From Aldehydirespirator sp965261105 (GTDB lineage: Bacteria; Actinomycetota; Acidimicrobiia; Acidimicrobiales; Aldehydirespiratoraceae), in contig CBDHCM010000006.1 of assembly GCA_965261105.1 (NCBI GenBank), forward strand, positions 992,001 to 1,056,000: a DNA stretch of 64,000 nucleotides. Direction: 5' to 3'. The position numbers and the translations under genes are program-made. Under the pieces are notes generated by a model that saw only the letters and a list, made by a program, of their open reading frames with translations, ran no database searches and had not been told where the DNA came from. Below are positions 1-8,989 of the stretch, one piece after another. Every line of letters starts with the position of its first letter. The first letter of the stretch is position 1.

Positions 1-1357
1 CCGAGCGGATGGTCACGGCGTCGTACTCGTCGGCGCTCTGGGCGGCGACCACCTCGTGGGTGATGGAGGCCACGTCGCCAACTGCGTCGGTGTCGTGGGC
101 CGCGGCCACTGTCACCGTCTGCGCCGTGCTCCAGTTGCTCGGGGTGAAGGTCAGCCGCTGCGGCGACACCGTCACGTCAGTGTCGTCGCTGGTCACCGTG
201 ATCACCACATTGGAGGAAGGCCACACGTCCAACTTCACCGTGTAGGTGGCGCTGCCGCCCTCGGCCACTGTCCGCGCGGTGGGAGACACCGTCACCCCGG
301 CGATCTCGTCGTCGTGAACGTTCACGGCCACCGAGTCGATGGTCACGGCGTCGTACTCGTCGGCGCTCTGGGCGGCGACCACCTCGTGGGTGATGGAGGC
401 CACGTCGCCAACTGCGTCGCTGTCCTGGGCCGCGGCCACTGTCACCGTCTGCGCCGTGCTCCAGTTGCTCGGGGTGAAGGTCAGCCGCTGCGGCGACACC
501 GTCACGTCGCTGCTGCCGCTGCTATTGGCTACTTTGATCACCACATTGGAGGAAGGCCACGCGTCCAGCTTCACCGTGTAGGTGGCGCTGTCGCCCTCGG
601 CTACTGTCCGCGTGGTGGGAGACACCGTCACCCCGGGGATGTCGTCGTCCCAAACGTTCACGGCCACCGAGCCGATGGTCACGGCGTCGTACTCGTCGGC
701 GCTCTGGGCGGCGACCACCTCGTGGGTGATGGAGACCATTTCGCCAACTGTGTCAGTGTCGTGGGCCGCGTTCACCGACACCCTCTGCATCGTGCTCCAG
801 TTGCTCGGGGTGAAGGTCAGCCGCTGCGGCGACACCGTCACGTCAGTGTCGTCGCTGGTCACCGTGATCACCACGTTGGAGGTGGGCAGTGCGTCCAGCA
901 CCAACTTGTACCCAGGCGTCCACGAATCGCTCCCGCCCTCGTACACCGTCAGCGTGGACACGGACACGGTCACCCCAGGAGCGGCTCTGCTGTGCAGCGC
1001 CACCCTGGCGTCGTCGTCGACCCGTTGCTGGGAGAGAGGGAGGACGACAGCTTCAGGCTCGTCCACGTTGATTGCGCTGATGGTCTCGTCAATGGCGGCG
1101 TCGATGGCCGCGTCCGCGTTGCCGGCGGCATCCTTCTGGTTGCCGGCCGACACCGTAACGCTGTAGGTGTCCCTGTCCTCAGACGGGAACGCCGACTGGC
1201 TGTTGGCCGTCTGCGCCGTGGCGCTACCCGGGGTCAGGAAGGCAGCAAGCAGGCCCCATCCCGCCACCAGCAACAGGGTCCGCTGCCAGCGGCCCAAGCT
1301 ACCGTCCACCTTTACCCAAGCTACTGCCCACCTCCAAAGTAGAGATTGCACCTTCAT
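1..1357 (-). CDS. Secreted Calx-beta-like repeat protein (partial, C-terminus outside window)
   Basis: The minus strand is open from an ATG at 1357 to the window edge. The first about 50 residues read as an export signal: a basic stretch with GRWQRTLLLVAGWGLLAAF, then a likely cleavage after SATA. At least three tandem units of about 110-112 residues follow. Each contains a VAEGxSATYTVKLD strand and the segment VTVSPQRLTFTPSNWSTAQ, the pattern of Calx-beta/cadherin-like beta-sandwich repeats in bacterial surface proteins. The repeats are nearly identical at DNA level, so copy number may vary by recombination. Many apparent plus-strand ORFs here are only its shadow. The start is uncertain, because no clear Shine-Dalgarno precedes the ATG and an in-frame GTG just before GRWQ is possible. 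An adhesion or matrix role is inferred only. Confidence 0.8.
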   Translation of the reverse strand, partial: MKVQSLLWRWAVAWVKVDGSLGRWQRTLLLVAGWGLLAAFLTPGSATAQTANSQSAFPSEDRDTYSVTVSAGNQKDAAGNADAAIDAAIDETISAINVDEPEAVVLPLSQQRVDDDARVALHSRAAPGVTVSVSTLTVYEGGSDSWTPGYKLVLDALPTSNVVITVTSDDTDVTVSPQRLTFTPSNWSTMQRVSVNAAHDTDTVGEMVSITHEVVAAQSADEYDAVTIGSVAVNVWDDDIPGVTVSPTTRTVAEGDSATYTVKLDAWPSSNVVIKVANSSGSSDVTVSPQRLTFTPSNWSTAQTVTVAAAQDSDAVGDVASITHEVVAAQSADEYDAVTIDSVAVNVHDDEIAGVTVSPTARTVAEGGSATYTVKLDVWPSSNVVITVTSDDTDVTVSPQRLTFTPSNWSTAQTVTVAAAHDTDAVGDVASITHEVVAAQSADEYDAVTIRS

Positions 1358-1683
1358 TGCAGAATGGCCGCGCAGAATGGTCGAACTCCCTCAAGTCTAC
1401 CCTCCATCCTAACTGCGCGCAATAATACCTATGAGCCTGAATCCACCGACGGGTTTGTGGGGTCGACGGTTGGGGCCGGTCGGCCGCTGGGCTGGTGCGT
1501 GTGTGCGGGCCGGCGCGTTGTGGGGCGTGCAAGACTGGAGCGCGGGGCTGGTGCGGGTTGGCGGCGCGTGGGGTGCGGCTGCGCTGCGCCGGGGCCCCGG
1601 GCCCGGGGCCCCGAGGGTGCCCGCTGTCTCTGACTGCGAGTCGATCGCAGGGCTCGGTCGCGCTGTAGCGCCGGCCTGCGGCG
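1358..1683. other. Intergenic region with a perfect GC palindrome
   Basis: About 325 bases separate the repeat-protein gene from the surE stop. A perfect 22-base palindrome made only of G and C runs lies at 1591-1612, about 70 bases past the surE stop in its direction of transcription. It could be a surE terminator stem (no U tract is visible) or a control site for the repeat protein, which is transcribed the same way. I see no other gene here. Confidence 0.5.
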
Positions 1684-2508
1684 TCAGCTCAGCAGCGTGT
1701 CGAGCCGGGACTCGGTCTCGGTTGCCCCCGCGAAGTCAGGCTCTGTGGCCTCCAGGCGGCCCAGCCATCCGACAGACACCCAGCCGGCCATCACCGCTCC
1801 GCCGTCGGTGTGCTCGGGAAGCTCGACGACCCCGCCCCAGTCCATCTTCACCCGGAACGCGTCGGTGTGTCCGGGTCTGGGCTCGAGCTGCGCCGTGGCC
1901 ATCGAGCGGGGCGGCTCGATGCCGACCTCGGTCCGCTTCCAGCCCTTGATGTCGCCCAGTTCGCAGCCGGGGACGTTGATGTTGAGCACCACCGGATGCT
2001 CCGGCAGATCTGTGGCCAGTCCCCCCACCGCGGTGGCAGCCACCGCTCCGGCCGTCTCCCAGTGCTGGTCGGCGAGCAGCTCATCCCAGCCCTGGCCCTC
2101 CACGCCGAAGGACGACACCGTCTGGCTCACGGCCACGCCGCTGACGCCTCCGTTGCGGGCGGTCAGGCAGGCCCCGACCGTGCCCGAGTGGTACACCGAG
2201 CGGCCCACGTTGGCTCCGGGGTTGATGCCGGCCACAACCAGGTCGTAGTGCCCGAACAGGTCCAGCCGCCCGAACATCACGCACAGCGCGGGCGGGCCGG
2301 TGACCGACCACACGTCGTCTATGCCGTCGATCGAGGCCCGATGCACCTCGGGCTTGATCAGGTGCAGCGGCCCGAACGCCGCACCGTAGCCCGAGTACTC
2401 CTTGTCGGGCGCCACCACCACCACGTCGCCGAGGGTGGCCATGGCCCGGGCCAGCACGTGCAGCCCGATGGAGTCGATGCCGTCGTCGTTGGTGACGAGG
2501 ATGCGCAC
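1684..2508 (-). CDS. surE: 5'/3'-nucleotidase SurE
   Basis: This is a 274-residue SurE-family metal-dependent phosphatase that dephosphorylates nucleoside monophosphates. The N-terminus MRILVTNDDGID carries the metal-binding Asp pair (residues 8-9). The GINPGANVG segment and the YHSGTVGA loop of the family follow at roughly residues 94-113. Length fits the family (about 250-270). The ATG is directly followed by the diagnostic motif, so the start is secure. It lies about 120 bases downstream of valS on the same strand. Confidence 0.93.
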   Translation of the reverse strand: MRILVTNDDGIDSIGLHVLARAMATLGDVVVVAPDKEYSGYGAAFGPLHLIKPEVHRASIDGIDDVWSVTGPPALCVMFGRLDLFGHYDLVVAGINPGANVGRSVYHSGTVGACLTARNGGVSGVAVSQTVSSFGVEGQGWDELLADQHWETAGAVAATAVGGLATDLPEHPVVLNINVPGCELGDIKGWKRTEVGIEPPRSMATAQLEPRPGHTDAFRVKMDWGGVVELPEHTDGGAVMAGWVSVGWLGRLEATEPDFAGATETESRLDTLLS

Positions 2509-2627
2509 CCGCGGACCCTAGCTGTGCATTCCCAACACGTTGTCACGGCTAGGGCTCGGCGCGGTCGGGATCGGGGCGGCCCCGCCCCTGCTGGCGGCCT
2601 GCGGCGGCCGTCAGAGATACAGCAGCG

Positions 2628-5225
2628 CTAGGCGGCGGCCTCTGGGGCCAACTCGGCCCTCACCGAGAACTCGGATCCTTCGGCGAACACCAGCTCGGTG
2701 ATGCGGCCCGCGCCCCGCACGTCGTCGGCCACCGACTCCAGCACGGCGAGACGCTCCGCGGTGTCGATGACCGTGGCTCGCAGCACCTCGGTGCGCAACG
2801 GCCGCTTGGCCTCGGACTTGGCCCGGCGCACCTCGCCCAGCGCGGCTGACGCCACTGCGCTGGGCAGCGCGCCCGTGTCGCCGGCCGCGGCGCGCAGCGG
2901 CTCTGGATCAGGCCACTTCGAGGCATGCACGGAGGTGTCGTGCCACCAGCTCCACACCTCCTCGGCGACGAAGGGCATGAACGGGGCGAACAGCTGCTGA
3001 AGCACCGCCAGCGCGGTCCTCAGCGCCCGGCAGGCCGAGGCGGCCGCGGCCGGGCCGTACTCGCCGTAGGCACGGGCCTTCACCAGTTCGACGTGGTCGT
3101 CGGCGAAGGCCCAGCAGAACGACTCGGTGCGCTCCAGAGCCCGGGCGTAGTCGAAGGCCTCCAGGGCCCGGGTGGCGTCGGTGACGAGGTCGGCGAGGCG
3201 GTGCAGCATCGAGCGGTCCAACGTCTCGGTGACCTCGCCACCGCCGGGATTGTCGAAGCGCAGCACGAACTTCGACACGTTGAGCAGCTTGACGGCGAGG
3301 CGCCGGCCGATGCGGAACTGTTGCTCGTCGAAGGCGGTGTCGGTGCCGGGGCGCCCGCACGCGGCCCAGTAGCGCACCGCGTCGGCGCCGTAGCGCTCCA
3401 GCAGCTGGGTGGGCACCTGCACGTTGCCCCGCGACTTCGACATCTTCTTGCGGTCGGGGTCGAGGATCCAGCCCGACAGGGCGCAGTTGTGCCACGGCAC
3501 CGTGCCGGCGTCGAAGTGGGCCCGCACCACGGTGGAGAACAGCCAGGTGCGGATGATGTCGTGGGCCTGGGGCCGCATGTCCATCGGGAAGGTGGCCGCG
3601 TGGAGGGCCTCGTCGGTGCGCCAGCCGGTGGCGATCTGTGGGGTCAGCGACGAGGTGGCCCAGGTGTCCATCACGTCGGGGTCGCCGATGAACCCGCCGG
3701 GAACGCCTCGCTGGGACTCGTCGTAGAGCGGTGGGCAGTCCGCGGACGGGTCCACGGGAAGGGCGGACTCCTCCGGTTGGATCAGGTGGTCCCACACCGG
3801 CGAGCCGTCGGCGTCGAGGCGGTACCACAGCGGGATGGGCACCCCGAAGAAGCGCTGGCGGCTGATGAGCCAGTCGCCGTTGAGCCCCGCGATCCAGCTC
3901 TCGTAGCGGGCCCGCATGTAGCCCGGCACCCAGTTCATCTCCGTGCCCCGGTCGATCAGGGCCTGGCCGAGGTCGGCGTCGCGCCCGCCGTTGCGGATGT
4001 ACCACTGCCGGCTGGACACGATCTCGAGGGGCTTGTCGCCCTTCTCGAAGAACTTGACCGGGTGGGTGATGGGGCGGGGCTCGCCGTCAATGTCGCCGGA
4101 CTCGGCAAAGACGGCTGCGATCTCGGTGCGGGCCGCCGCGGCGGTCTTGCCGGCCAGTCGGGCGTAGGCGGTCCGGCCCGCCGGTGACTCGATGGCTACG
4201 GGCGGCTCGGCCGCGAAGCGCCCGTCTCGGCCGATCACGGTGCGCACCGGCAGGTTGAGCTCCCGCCACCAGGTGACGTCGGCGGTGTCGCCGAAGGTGC
4301 AGATCATGGCGATGCCGGTGCCCTTGTCGGGATCCGCGAGCTGGTGCGCCAGCACCGGCACCTCCACATCGAACACCGGGGTGCGCACTGTGGAGCCGAA
4401 CCGCGGCTGGTAGCGGCCGTCGTCGGGATGGGCCACCAGCGCCACGCAGGACGGCACCAGCTCGGGCCGGGTGGTGTCGATCCAGATGTCGCTGCCGTCG
4501 ATGCCGCGGAAGCGCAGCTTGTGGTAGGCGCCGGGTATCTCCCGGTCGTCGAGCTCGGCCTGGGCCACCGCGGTCTGGAAGCTCACGTCCCACAGCGACG
4601 GTGCCTCGATCTGGTAGGCCTCGCCCCGCTCCAGGTTCTCGAGGAAGGCGAGCTGGGACACCCCCCGGCAGTGGGCGTCGATGGTGGCGTAGGTGCGGGT
4701 CCAGTCCACCGAGAGCCCGATGTGGCGGAACAGGTCCTCGAAGGCCTGCTCGTCGGTTGCGGTGAGCTCCTCGCACAACTCGATGAAGTTGGGGCGGCTG
4801 ACCGCGATCGTCTGGCGCTTGGCCACTGCCGAGGGCCGGCCCGCGTCGGGCGGCGCGGAGAAGTCCGGGTCGTACGGGAGCGACGGGTCGCAGCGCACGC
4901 CGTAGTAGTTCTGCACCCGGCGCTCGGTGGGCAGCCCGTTGTCGTCCCAGCCCATGGGGTAGAACACGGCCTGGCCGGCCATGCGCCGGTGGCGGGCGAT
5001 GATGTCGGTGTGGGTGTAGCTGAACACGTGCCCGACATGCAGCGAGCCGCTCACCGTCGGCGGGGGAGTGTCGATGGAGAACACCTCGTCGCGGGGCCGG
5101 GACGCATCGAAACGGTAGATGCCCGAGGCCTCCCACTCGCCGTCCCATTTTTCTTCGAGGCCTTCGAGGCCGGGCTTGTCGGGAATCGCAGCTCGGCGCG
5201 GCGTCTCGTCGGCAGGTCGGCTCAT
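2628..5225 (-). CDS. valS: Valyl-tRNA synthetase
   Basis: This is an 865-residue class I aminoacyl-tRNA synthetase that charges tRNA-Val. The HIGH-type signature appears as SGSLHVGHVFS near residue 60. The family stretch GWDDNGLPTERRVQNYYG follows, and KKMSKSRGN is near residue 545. The CP1 editing region and the anticodon-binding helical domain lie between and after these. The protein is shorter than E. coli ValS (951) and ends without the usual C-terminal coiled-coil arm, as in the type-2 (archaeal-like) bacterial form. Start ATG at 5225. It stands alone between surE and the deaminase gene. Confidence 0.96.
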   Translation of the reverse strand: MSRPADETPRRAAIPDKPGLEGLEEKWDGEWEASGIYRFDASRPRDEVFSIDTPPPTVSGSLHVGHVFSYTHTDIIARHRRMAGQAVFYPMGWDDNGLPTERRVQNYYGVRCDPSLPYDPDFSAPPDAGRPSAVAKRQTIAVSRPNFIELCEELTATDEQAFEDLFRHIGLSVDWTRTYATIDAHCRGVSQLAFLENLERGEAYQIEAPSLWDVSFQTAVAQAELDDREIPGAYHKLRFRGIDGSDIWIDTTRPELVPSCVALVAHPDDGRYQPRFGSTVRTPVFDVEVPVLAHQLADPDKGTGIAMICTFGDTADVTWWRELNLPVRTVIGRDGRFAAEPPVAIESPAGRTAYARLAGKTAAAARTEIAAVFAESGDIDGEPRPITHPVKFFEKGDKPLEIVSSRQWYIRNGGRDADLGQALIDRGTEMNWVPGYMRARYESWIAGLNGDWLISRQRFFGVPIPLWYRLDADGSPVWDHLIQPEESALPVDPSADCPPLYDESQRGVPGGFIGDPDVMDTWATSSLTPQIATGWRTDEALHAATFPMDMRPQAHDIIRTWLFSTVVRAHFDAGTVPWHNCALSGWILDPDRKKMSKSRGNVQVPTQLLERYGADAVRYWAACGRPGTDTAFDEQQFRIGRRLAVKLLNVSKFVLRFDNPGGGEVTETLDRSMLHRLADLVTDATRALEAFDYARALERTESFCWAFADDHVELVKARAYGEYGPAAAASACRALRTALAVLQQLFAPFMPFVAEEVWSWWHDTSVHASKWPDPEPLRAAAGDTGALPSAVASAALGEVRRAKSEAKRPLRTEVLRATVIDTAERLAVLESVADDVRGAGRITELVFAEGSEFSVRAELAPEAAA

Positions 5226-5294
5226 GCGGGCGCCAACGCTAACCGCCTGTCGCTCATAGCGGCGAACCGTCAGGCGGGTTCGAGCCGGCTTCGT

Positions 5295-6323
5295 CTAGCC
5301 GCCGTCGACGCTGGCTGAAGCCTTGACGTAGTCGTCGAACGCGGCCAGGTAGGCCTGTTTGCGAGTGTCGGTTGTCCAGCTCACGGCGAAGGCGTTGCGC
5401 ATGAGCTGTCCGACCTCGTCCGCCGAGAGGTCGCCGTCACGTTGGGCGACGGCCAGGTTCTCGTTCATGTAGCCGCGGAAGTAGGCGGGATCGTCACTGT
5501 TGACGGTGGGGAGCATTCCCTCGTCGAGCATGCGTTTGATGTCGCGTGAGCGGCTGTCCGCCACGACGTAGCGGTTCGAGATCGGACAGATTGTCTGCCC
5601 GATCCGCCGGCTGGACATCTCTTGGGCCAGCGCCCGCTCGTCGAGCGCGTTCACGCCGTGGTCGATGCGCTCGACGCCGATGTCGTCGATCGCTTGCCAG
5701 ATGTGGGTGACCGAGTTCTCCTGGTCGACGTCGCAGTGCATGGTGAGCCGGTAGCCCTCGGCCGCGGCCGCGGCGAACACGCCGGCGAACTTGGACGGCG
5801 GGTTCTGATGCTCGTCGGAGTCGAGACCCACGCCGATGATCCAGTCGCGGTAACCGGCGGCCTGCTCCAGCGCCTCACGGGCCGAATCGGCGCTCAGGTC
5901 CCGCAGGAAGCACATGATGAGGTGCGACTCGATCCCCAGGCGGCTCTCGGCTTCGACCTGGGCGCGGTGCAGGCCCTCGATCACCGTTGAGAACTCGACC
6001 CCTCGCGTGGTGTGGGCCTGAGGGTCGAAGAAGATCTCGGCGTACACGAGGTTCTCGCGGGCAACGGTCTCGTAGTAGGCCATGCCGAGGTCGTAGAAGT
6101 CGGTCTCGGTTATCAGCACAGTGTCGCCCTCGTAGCGGGCGTCGAGGAACGTCGGCAGGTCGTCGAAGTCGTACGACGCGTTCACGTCGTCGACGGAGTC
6201 GTAGGGCAGCTCGATGCCGTTGCGGGCCGCCATCTCGAACTTGAGCTCGGGTTCGAGCACGCCCTCGATGTGCATGTGAAGCTCAGCCTTGGGCATCTCC
6301 TCGATGAATGCGGCCATGTCCTG
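5295..6323 (-). CDS. Adenine/adenosine deaminase family protein
   Basis: This amidohydrolase-fold purine deaminase belongs to the adenosine/adenine deaminase family and releases ammonia from adenine or adenosine in purine salvage. Zn ligands are visible in the N-terminal KAELHMHIEG motif, the MHCDVDQE region, the RIDHG motif and SDDPAYF. The IEGVLEPEL and NSDDPAYF wording fits the adenine-deaminase branch better than classical Add, but substrate cannot be settled from sequence. I chose the GTG at 6323 (342 residues) because GGGAGG sits six bases upstream. The ATG at 6314 or an upstream ATG at 6386 are alternatives. Confidence 0.88.
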   Translation of the reverse strand, partial: QDMAAFIEEMPKAELHMHIEGVLEPELKFEMAARNGIELPYDSVDDVNASYDFDDLPTFLDARYEGDTVLITETDFYDLGMAYYETVARENLVYAEIFFDPQAHTTRGVEFSTVIEGLHRAQVEAESRLGIESHLIMCFLRDLSADSAREALEQAAGYRDWIIGVGLDSDEHQNPPSKFAGVFAAAAAEGYRLTMHCDVDQENSVTHIWQAIDDIGVERIDHGVNALDERALAQEMSSRRIGQTICPISNRYVVADSRSRDIKRMLDEGMLPTVNSDDPAYFRGYMNENLAVAQRDGDLSADEVGQLMRNAFAVSWTTDTRKQAYLAAFDDYVKASASVDGG

Positions 6324-6486
6324 CACGGCGATCCTCCCCGTCGTCGACCCGTCGTCGACCGCCGATCGTAGAAGCCCGAGCCCCACACACGAGACACCAG
6401 GTGCTGTTCGGCACGATTGCCCAGGGAACGGGCGACGCTCCCCGGTTCCATTGTCCGACGGGTAGCCGCGTCCCCGCGGTGGGCGC

Positions 6487-7425
6487 TCACGACGGCGTCT
6501 TCGGGGCCTCTGGTAGTGGGTACAGGACGTCGGTCAGCTGCTGTGACGCGGCCCACAGCCGCCGCTGGGCGTCGAGGTCGCGCGATCGGCGATTCGAGGT
6601 GACGACCACCGGGTGACCCCGCATCTCCATGGCGCCACCCGGTCCGTAGTACTGACCACCCTCGGCGCTCGGGTCGGTGGCGGCGCGAAGGGTTGCCAGC
6701 GCGCCGGTCTCGGCGGGTTGGGTCGTCCTCCGCACTAGTCGCCTCAGACGGCGTTCGCCGGGAATGTGGCGTCCGATCTCGGTGTGGGAGACGCCGGGAT
6801 GGGCGGCGAGCGCGGCGGTCGGCGCTCCGACCTCGGTCAGGCGCCGTTGCAGCTCGTAGGTGAACAGGAGGTTGGCCAGTTTGGATCGGCCGTACGCAGC
6901 GATCCGGTTGTAGCGCCGCTGGGCCTGCAGGTCGTCGAAGTCGATGCGGGAGAGGATCCGATGGGCGATGCTGCTGACCGTGACGATACGTGACCCCTCG
7001 GCGGCCAGGAGCCGGTCGAGCAGCAGCCCGGTCAACGCGAAGTGACCGATGTGGTTGGTGCCGAGCTGCAGTTCGAGTCCATCCGTGGTCTTCTGCCGCG
7101 TCGTGTACATGACGCCTGCGTTGTTGATGAGCAGGTCGATCCGGTTGGTGTTGTCCCGCAGATCACCTGCCGCGCTGCGGATCGAGTCGAGGGAGGACAG
7201 ATCGAGCCGCTGGACGCTCAGGTCGGCCTTCGGTGTGGCAGCCCGAATGCGGGCGACGGCCTCGGCTCCCTTGTCCAGATTCCGGACGGCGAGCACCACC
7301 GACGCGCCGTGCGCGGCGAGAGCGAGTGCGGTTTCGAGACCCAGCCCCGAGTTGGCGCCGGTCACGACGCATACGCGCCCGCTCTGGTCTGGTATGTCGG
7401 CCTCGGTCCACTTCTCCTTGGTCAT
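6487..7425 (-). CDS. Short-chain dehydrogenase/reductase (retinol-dehydrogenase-like)
   Basis: This 312-residue classical SDR has the NAD(P)-binding TGANSGLG motif near the N-terminus, NNAGV, a catalytic Ser in VTVSSIAH and the YGRSK active-site motif. The overall sequence resembles the retinol dehydrogenase/WW-domain-oxidoreductase group that is common and poorly assigned in actinobacteria. The ATG at 7425 is preceded by GAGGAGG at good spacing, so I prefer it to the ATG at 7446. Substrate is unknown. It is not obviously in an operon with the deaminase downstream. Confidence 0.9.
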   Translation of the reverse strand: MTKEKWTEADIPDQSGRVCVVTGANSGLGLETALALAAHGASVVLAVRNLDKGAEAVARIRAATPKADLSVQRLDLSSLDSIRSAAGDLRDNTNRIDLLINNAGVMYTTRQKTTDGLELQLGTNHIGHFALTGLLLDRLLAAEGSRIVTVSSIAHRILSRIDFDDLQAQRRYNRIAAYGRSKLANLLFTYELQRRLTEVGAPTAALAAHPGVSHTEIGRHIPGERRLRRLVRRTTQPAETGALATLRAATDPSAEGGQYYGPGGAMEMRGHPVVVTSNRRSRDLDAQRRLWAASQQLTDVLYPLPEAPKTPS

Positions 7426-7746
7426 CGCGTCCTCCTCAGCCGGCATCCCCCGGCGAGATTCGTGTGCATCCGGACTCAGCGGCCGCCCAGGGAAGCTACC
7501 CGCCGCATGGTGCGGGAGAGAGAGCCCCCTGTGTTGGGAGCTCGCCGTGAAACACGACAGCCACCGTCCGCAGCGGTCTGGGAGCGTTGCGCGCTATGGG
7601 GGCAGGTTGCTGAGTCAGATCGGGCGCTGCGTGTCGAGTCTTCGTCGTGGGGGACGGTTCGGAAGTGGATCCGTTCAGAACGAGACAAGACCTGAGGGCT
7701 CGTCGCTCCCTGCGGCTGGCCGGTGGCTGCGACCTATGGTTCGGGC
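7426..7746. other. Intergenic region, no gene recognised
   Basis: About 320 bases lie between the SDR start and the DUF433-like remnant. Short ORFs on both strands here show no family resemblance and no ribosome binding site. I see no hairpin terminator or RNA gene. It marks the left edge of the defence island. Confidence 0.4.
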
Positions 7747-7986
7747 GTGAACGGTGCGCGAGTTTCTGTGCTTGAGAGGCCCGTCTACGGCCTGTCCGAC
7801 GCGGCCGCGCTGCTCGGGCTGAACTGGAGCCGCGCCCGCGCGTGGCTCGATGGGTATGAGCGCAAGGGTGTGCAGCATCCGCCTGTGGTTCATCGTAGAG
7901 CCCGCTGCGCCGACGGACGCCACTGGCCCATCAAGTGCCAGCTTGAGTCGTGCTTCGGGACTGGTGTCTGCCTAACATCGCTTTAA
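7747..7986 (+). pseudogene. DUF433-type antitoxin remnant (N-terminal fragment)
   Basis: From the GTG at 7747 the product begins VNGARVSVLERPVYGLSDAA and continues into an ALLGLNWSRARAWLDGYERKG segment. This is the typical opening of MerR-like DUF433 antitoxins: an HTH reading LERPxYGxxxAAxLLG followed by W-x-GY. After HPPVV the resemblance stops and the frame ends at 7986 with Cys-rich unrelated residues, so the DUF433 domain itself is missing. The site where similarity stops coincides with a short sequence repeated at about 10996. Treated as a decayed relative of the intact pair at 11577. Confidence 0.5.
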
Positions 7987-8031
7987 TACATGTAAACTCA
8001 TGTAAATAGATTAAATAGTCTTTTGATATGT
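7985..8031 (+). promoter_or_regulatory. AT-rich promoter/operator region of the first HicA-like pair
   Basis: This short stretch is strikingly AT-rich in a GC-rich genome. It contains a direct repeat of CATGTAAA (two copies ten bases apart) within about 30 bases of the ATG at 8032. Toxin-antitoxin operons are usually autoregulated through such sites. The assignment as operator is inferred from position and repeat only. Confidence 0.4.
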
Positions 8032-8286
8032 ATGCTTCTGTCTGTGGTGAAGGGCGTCCACCCGAAGAAGGAGAGCCGACGGGCGATCAAGATGCTGGAG
8101 GCGGCTGGATGGACGGTAACCCGCAGCAAGGGTCGCACGAGCCACGGGTGGGGCCGCGCCCACTGTCCCCACGGACACCGTAAGTGCTCGGCGTCGATCT
8201 GGGGCACTCCCGTCGATCCCCAGGAGCACGCGGCTAGCCTCCTGGCGAGGATCGCCCGCTGCCAGCGACGGAGCCAAGTGCCATGA
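8032..8286 (+). CDS. HicA-like small protein (putative toxin of a toxin-antitoxin pair)
   Basis: This 84-residue basic protein opens KGVHPKKESRRAIKMLEAAG and continues with W-x-V-x-R-SKGRTSHGWGRA. The arrangement helix-GW-strand-G-x-S/T-H is that of HicA-type double-stranded-RNA-binding-fold mRNA interferases, with His at the expected catalytic place. The middle is Cys/His-rich (CPHGHRKCSA), which is not typical. The stop overlaps the next start in ATGA at 8283-8286, so the two are translationally coupled. The start is uncertain (ATG 8032 or TTG 8023). HicA assignment is by motif, not by database search. Confidence 0.55.
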   Translation: MLLSVVKGVHPKKESRRAIKMLEAAGWTVTRSKGRTSHGWGRAHCPHGHRKCSASIWGTPVDPQEHAASLLARIARCQRRSQVP

Positions 8287-8576
8287 CCCCATCCGAAGCA
8301 TCTCCCGTGGAACCGATGCACACGTTCCGCTTCGTGCTCGTGACCGGGGGGGCGGACCTCATGGAGTGGGCTACTCTGGACGCTCTCTACGAGGCTGGCT
8401 GCGGCGACGCGACCGTTGGTCACGACACGCTGGAGTTTGCGCGCAAGGCTCCGACACGCGATGAGGCCCTGTGCTCGGCGATGCGCGACACCGAGTCCGT
8501 GCCAGGCGTGCGGGTGCTGGGCGTCGAGCTTGATGCAGCCGACGGATCCAGCCCCATCCTGACGACATCCGGGTAG
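8283..8576 (+). CDS. Partner of the HicA-like protein (unknown family)
   Basis: This 97-residue protein has the core FRFVLVTGGADLMEWATLDA, then LYEAGCGDATVGHDTLEF and an R-x-APTRDEALCSA helix. It reads as a beta-alpha-beta domain. I recognise the EAGCxDATV pattern from small actinobacterial hypothetical proteins often encoded beside putative toxins, but I cannot name a family with certainty. By position and ATGA coupling it is the likely antitoxin. A gene of comparable size follows the second HicA-like gene at 18351. Confidence 0.5.
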   Translation: MTPSEASPVEPMHTFRFVLVTGGADLMEWATLDALYEAGCGDATVGHDTLEFARKAPTRDEALCSAMRDTESVPGVRVLGVELDAADGSSPILTTSG

Positions 8577-8739
8577 GCCGCTCCCTCGTTGAACGGCGTT
8601 CGGCAAGAGCCGGGCGACGGTGTTGCCCCAGGCGCCGTCGTAGACCTCCCCTCGCAGGCACGGGACCCGCTCGACGAAGCTGGAGGACGGGCTCTACTGT
8701 CGAGGCGTCCCGTCTCGTCGGCTGACGCTGGAGACCTGC

Positions 8740-8931
8740 ATGCCATATCAGTACGCCGAACGTCTGTGCCGGGAACTGATGGAAGCCGACAGCGGCGAGG
8801 CTGTCGTGGAGGCGCTGCAGCGGGCCGGGTGGGCCCACTCAACATCGGCGCTCGCCCCGGTCGCGTGGCACATCATCAAGGATCTGTCACGGCTTGAGGA
8901 GACGACCCTCTCAGACGACGCCGACGAGTAG
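8740..8931 (+). CDS. Small protein of unknown function
   Basis: This 63-residue ORF starts MPYQYAERLCRELMEADSGE and continues with an AVVEALQRAGW helix. The pattern ERLCRELxEADSxExVxxxLxxAGW resembles the N-terminus of ATP-binding proteins seen near restriction loci, but here the ORF ends before any further domain. GGAGA lies a few bases upstream of the ATG. It is convergent with the truncated hsdR. It may be a fragment, and function is unknown. Confidence 0.35.
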   Translation: MPYQYAERLCRELMEADSGEAVVEALQRAGWAHSTSALAPVAWHIIKDLSRLEETTLSDDADE

Positions 8932-8989
8932 GTTGCTGGAGAGCGACGCGAAGCGCGAGTGTCAAGGGGGCGACAGCTCGCCTCCACCA

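Noticed and set aside
56..1342. 428-residue plus-strand ORF with repeats, rich in His, Gly and Arg
   Set aside because: It is the antisense shadow of the minus-strand Calx-beta-type repeat protein, which has a signal peptide and a known repeat pattern.
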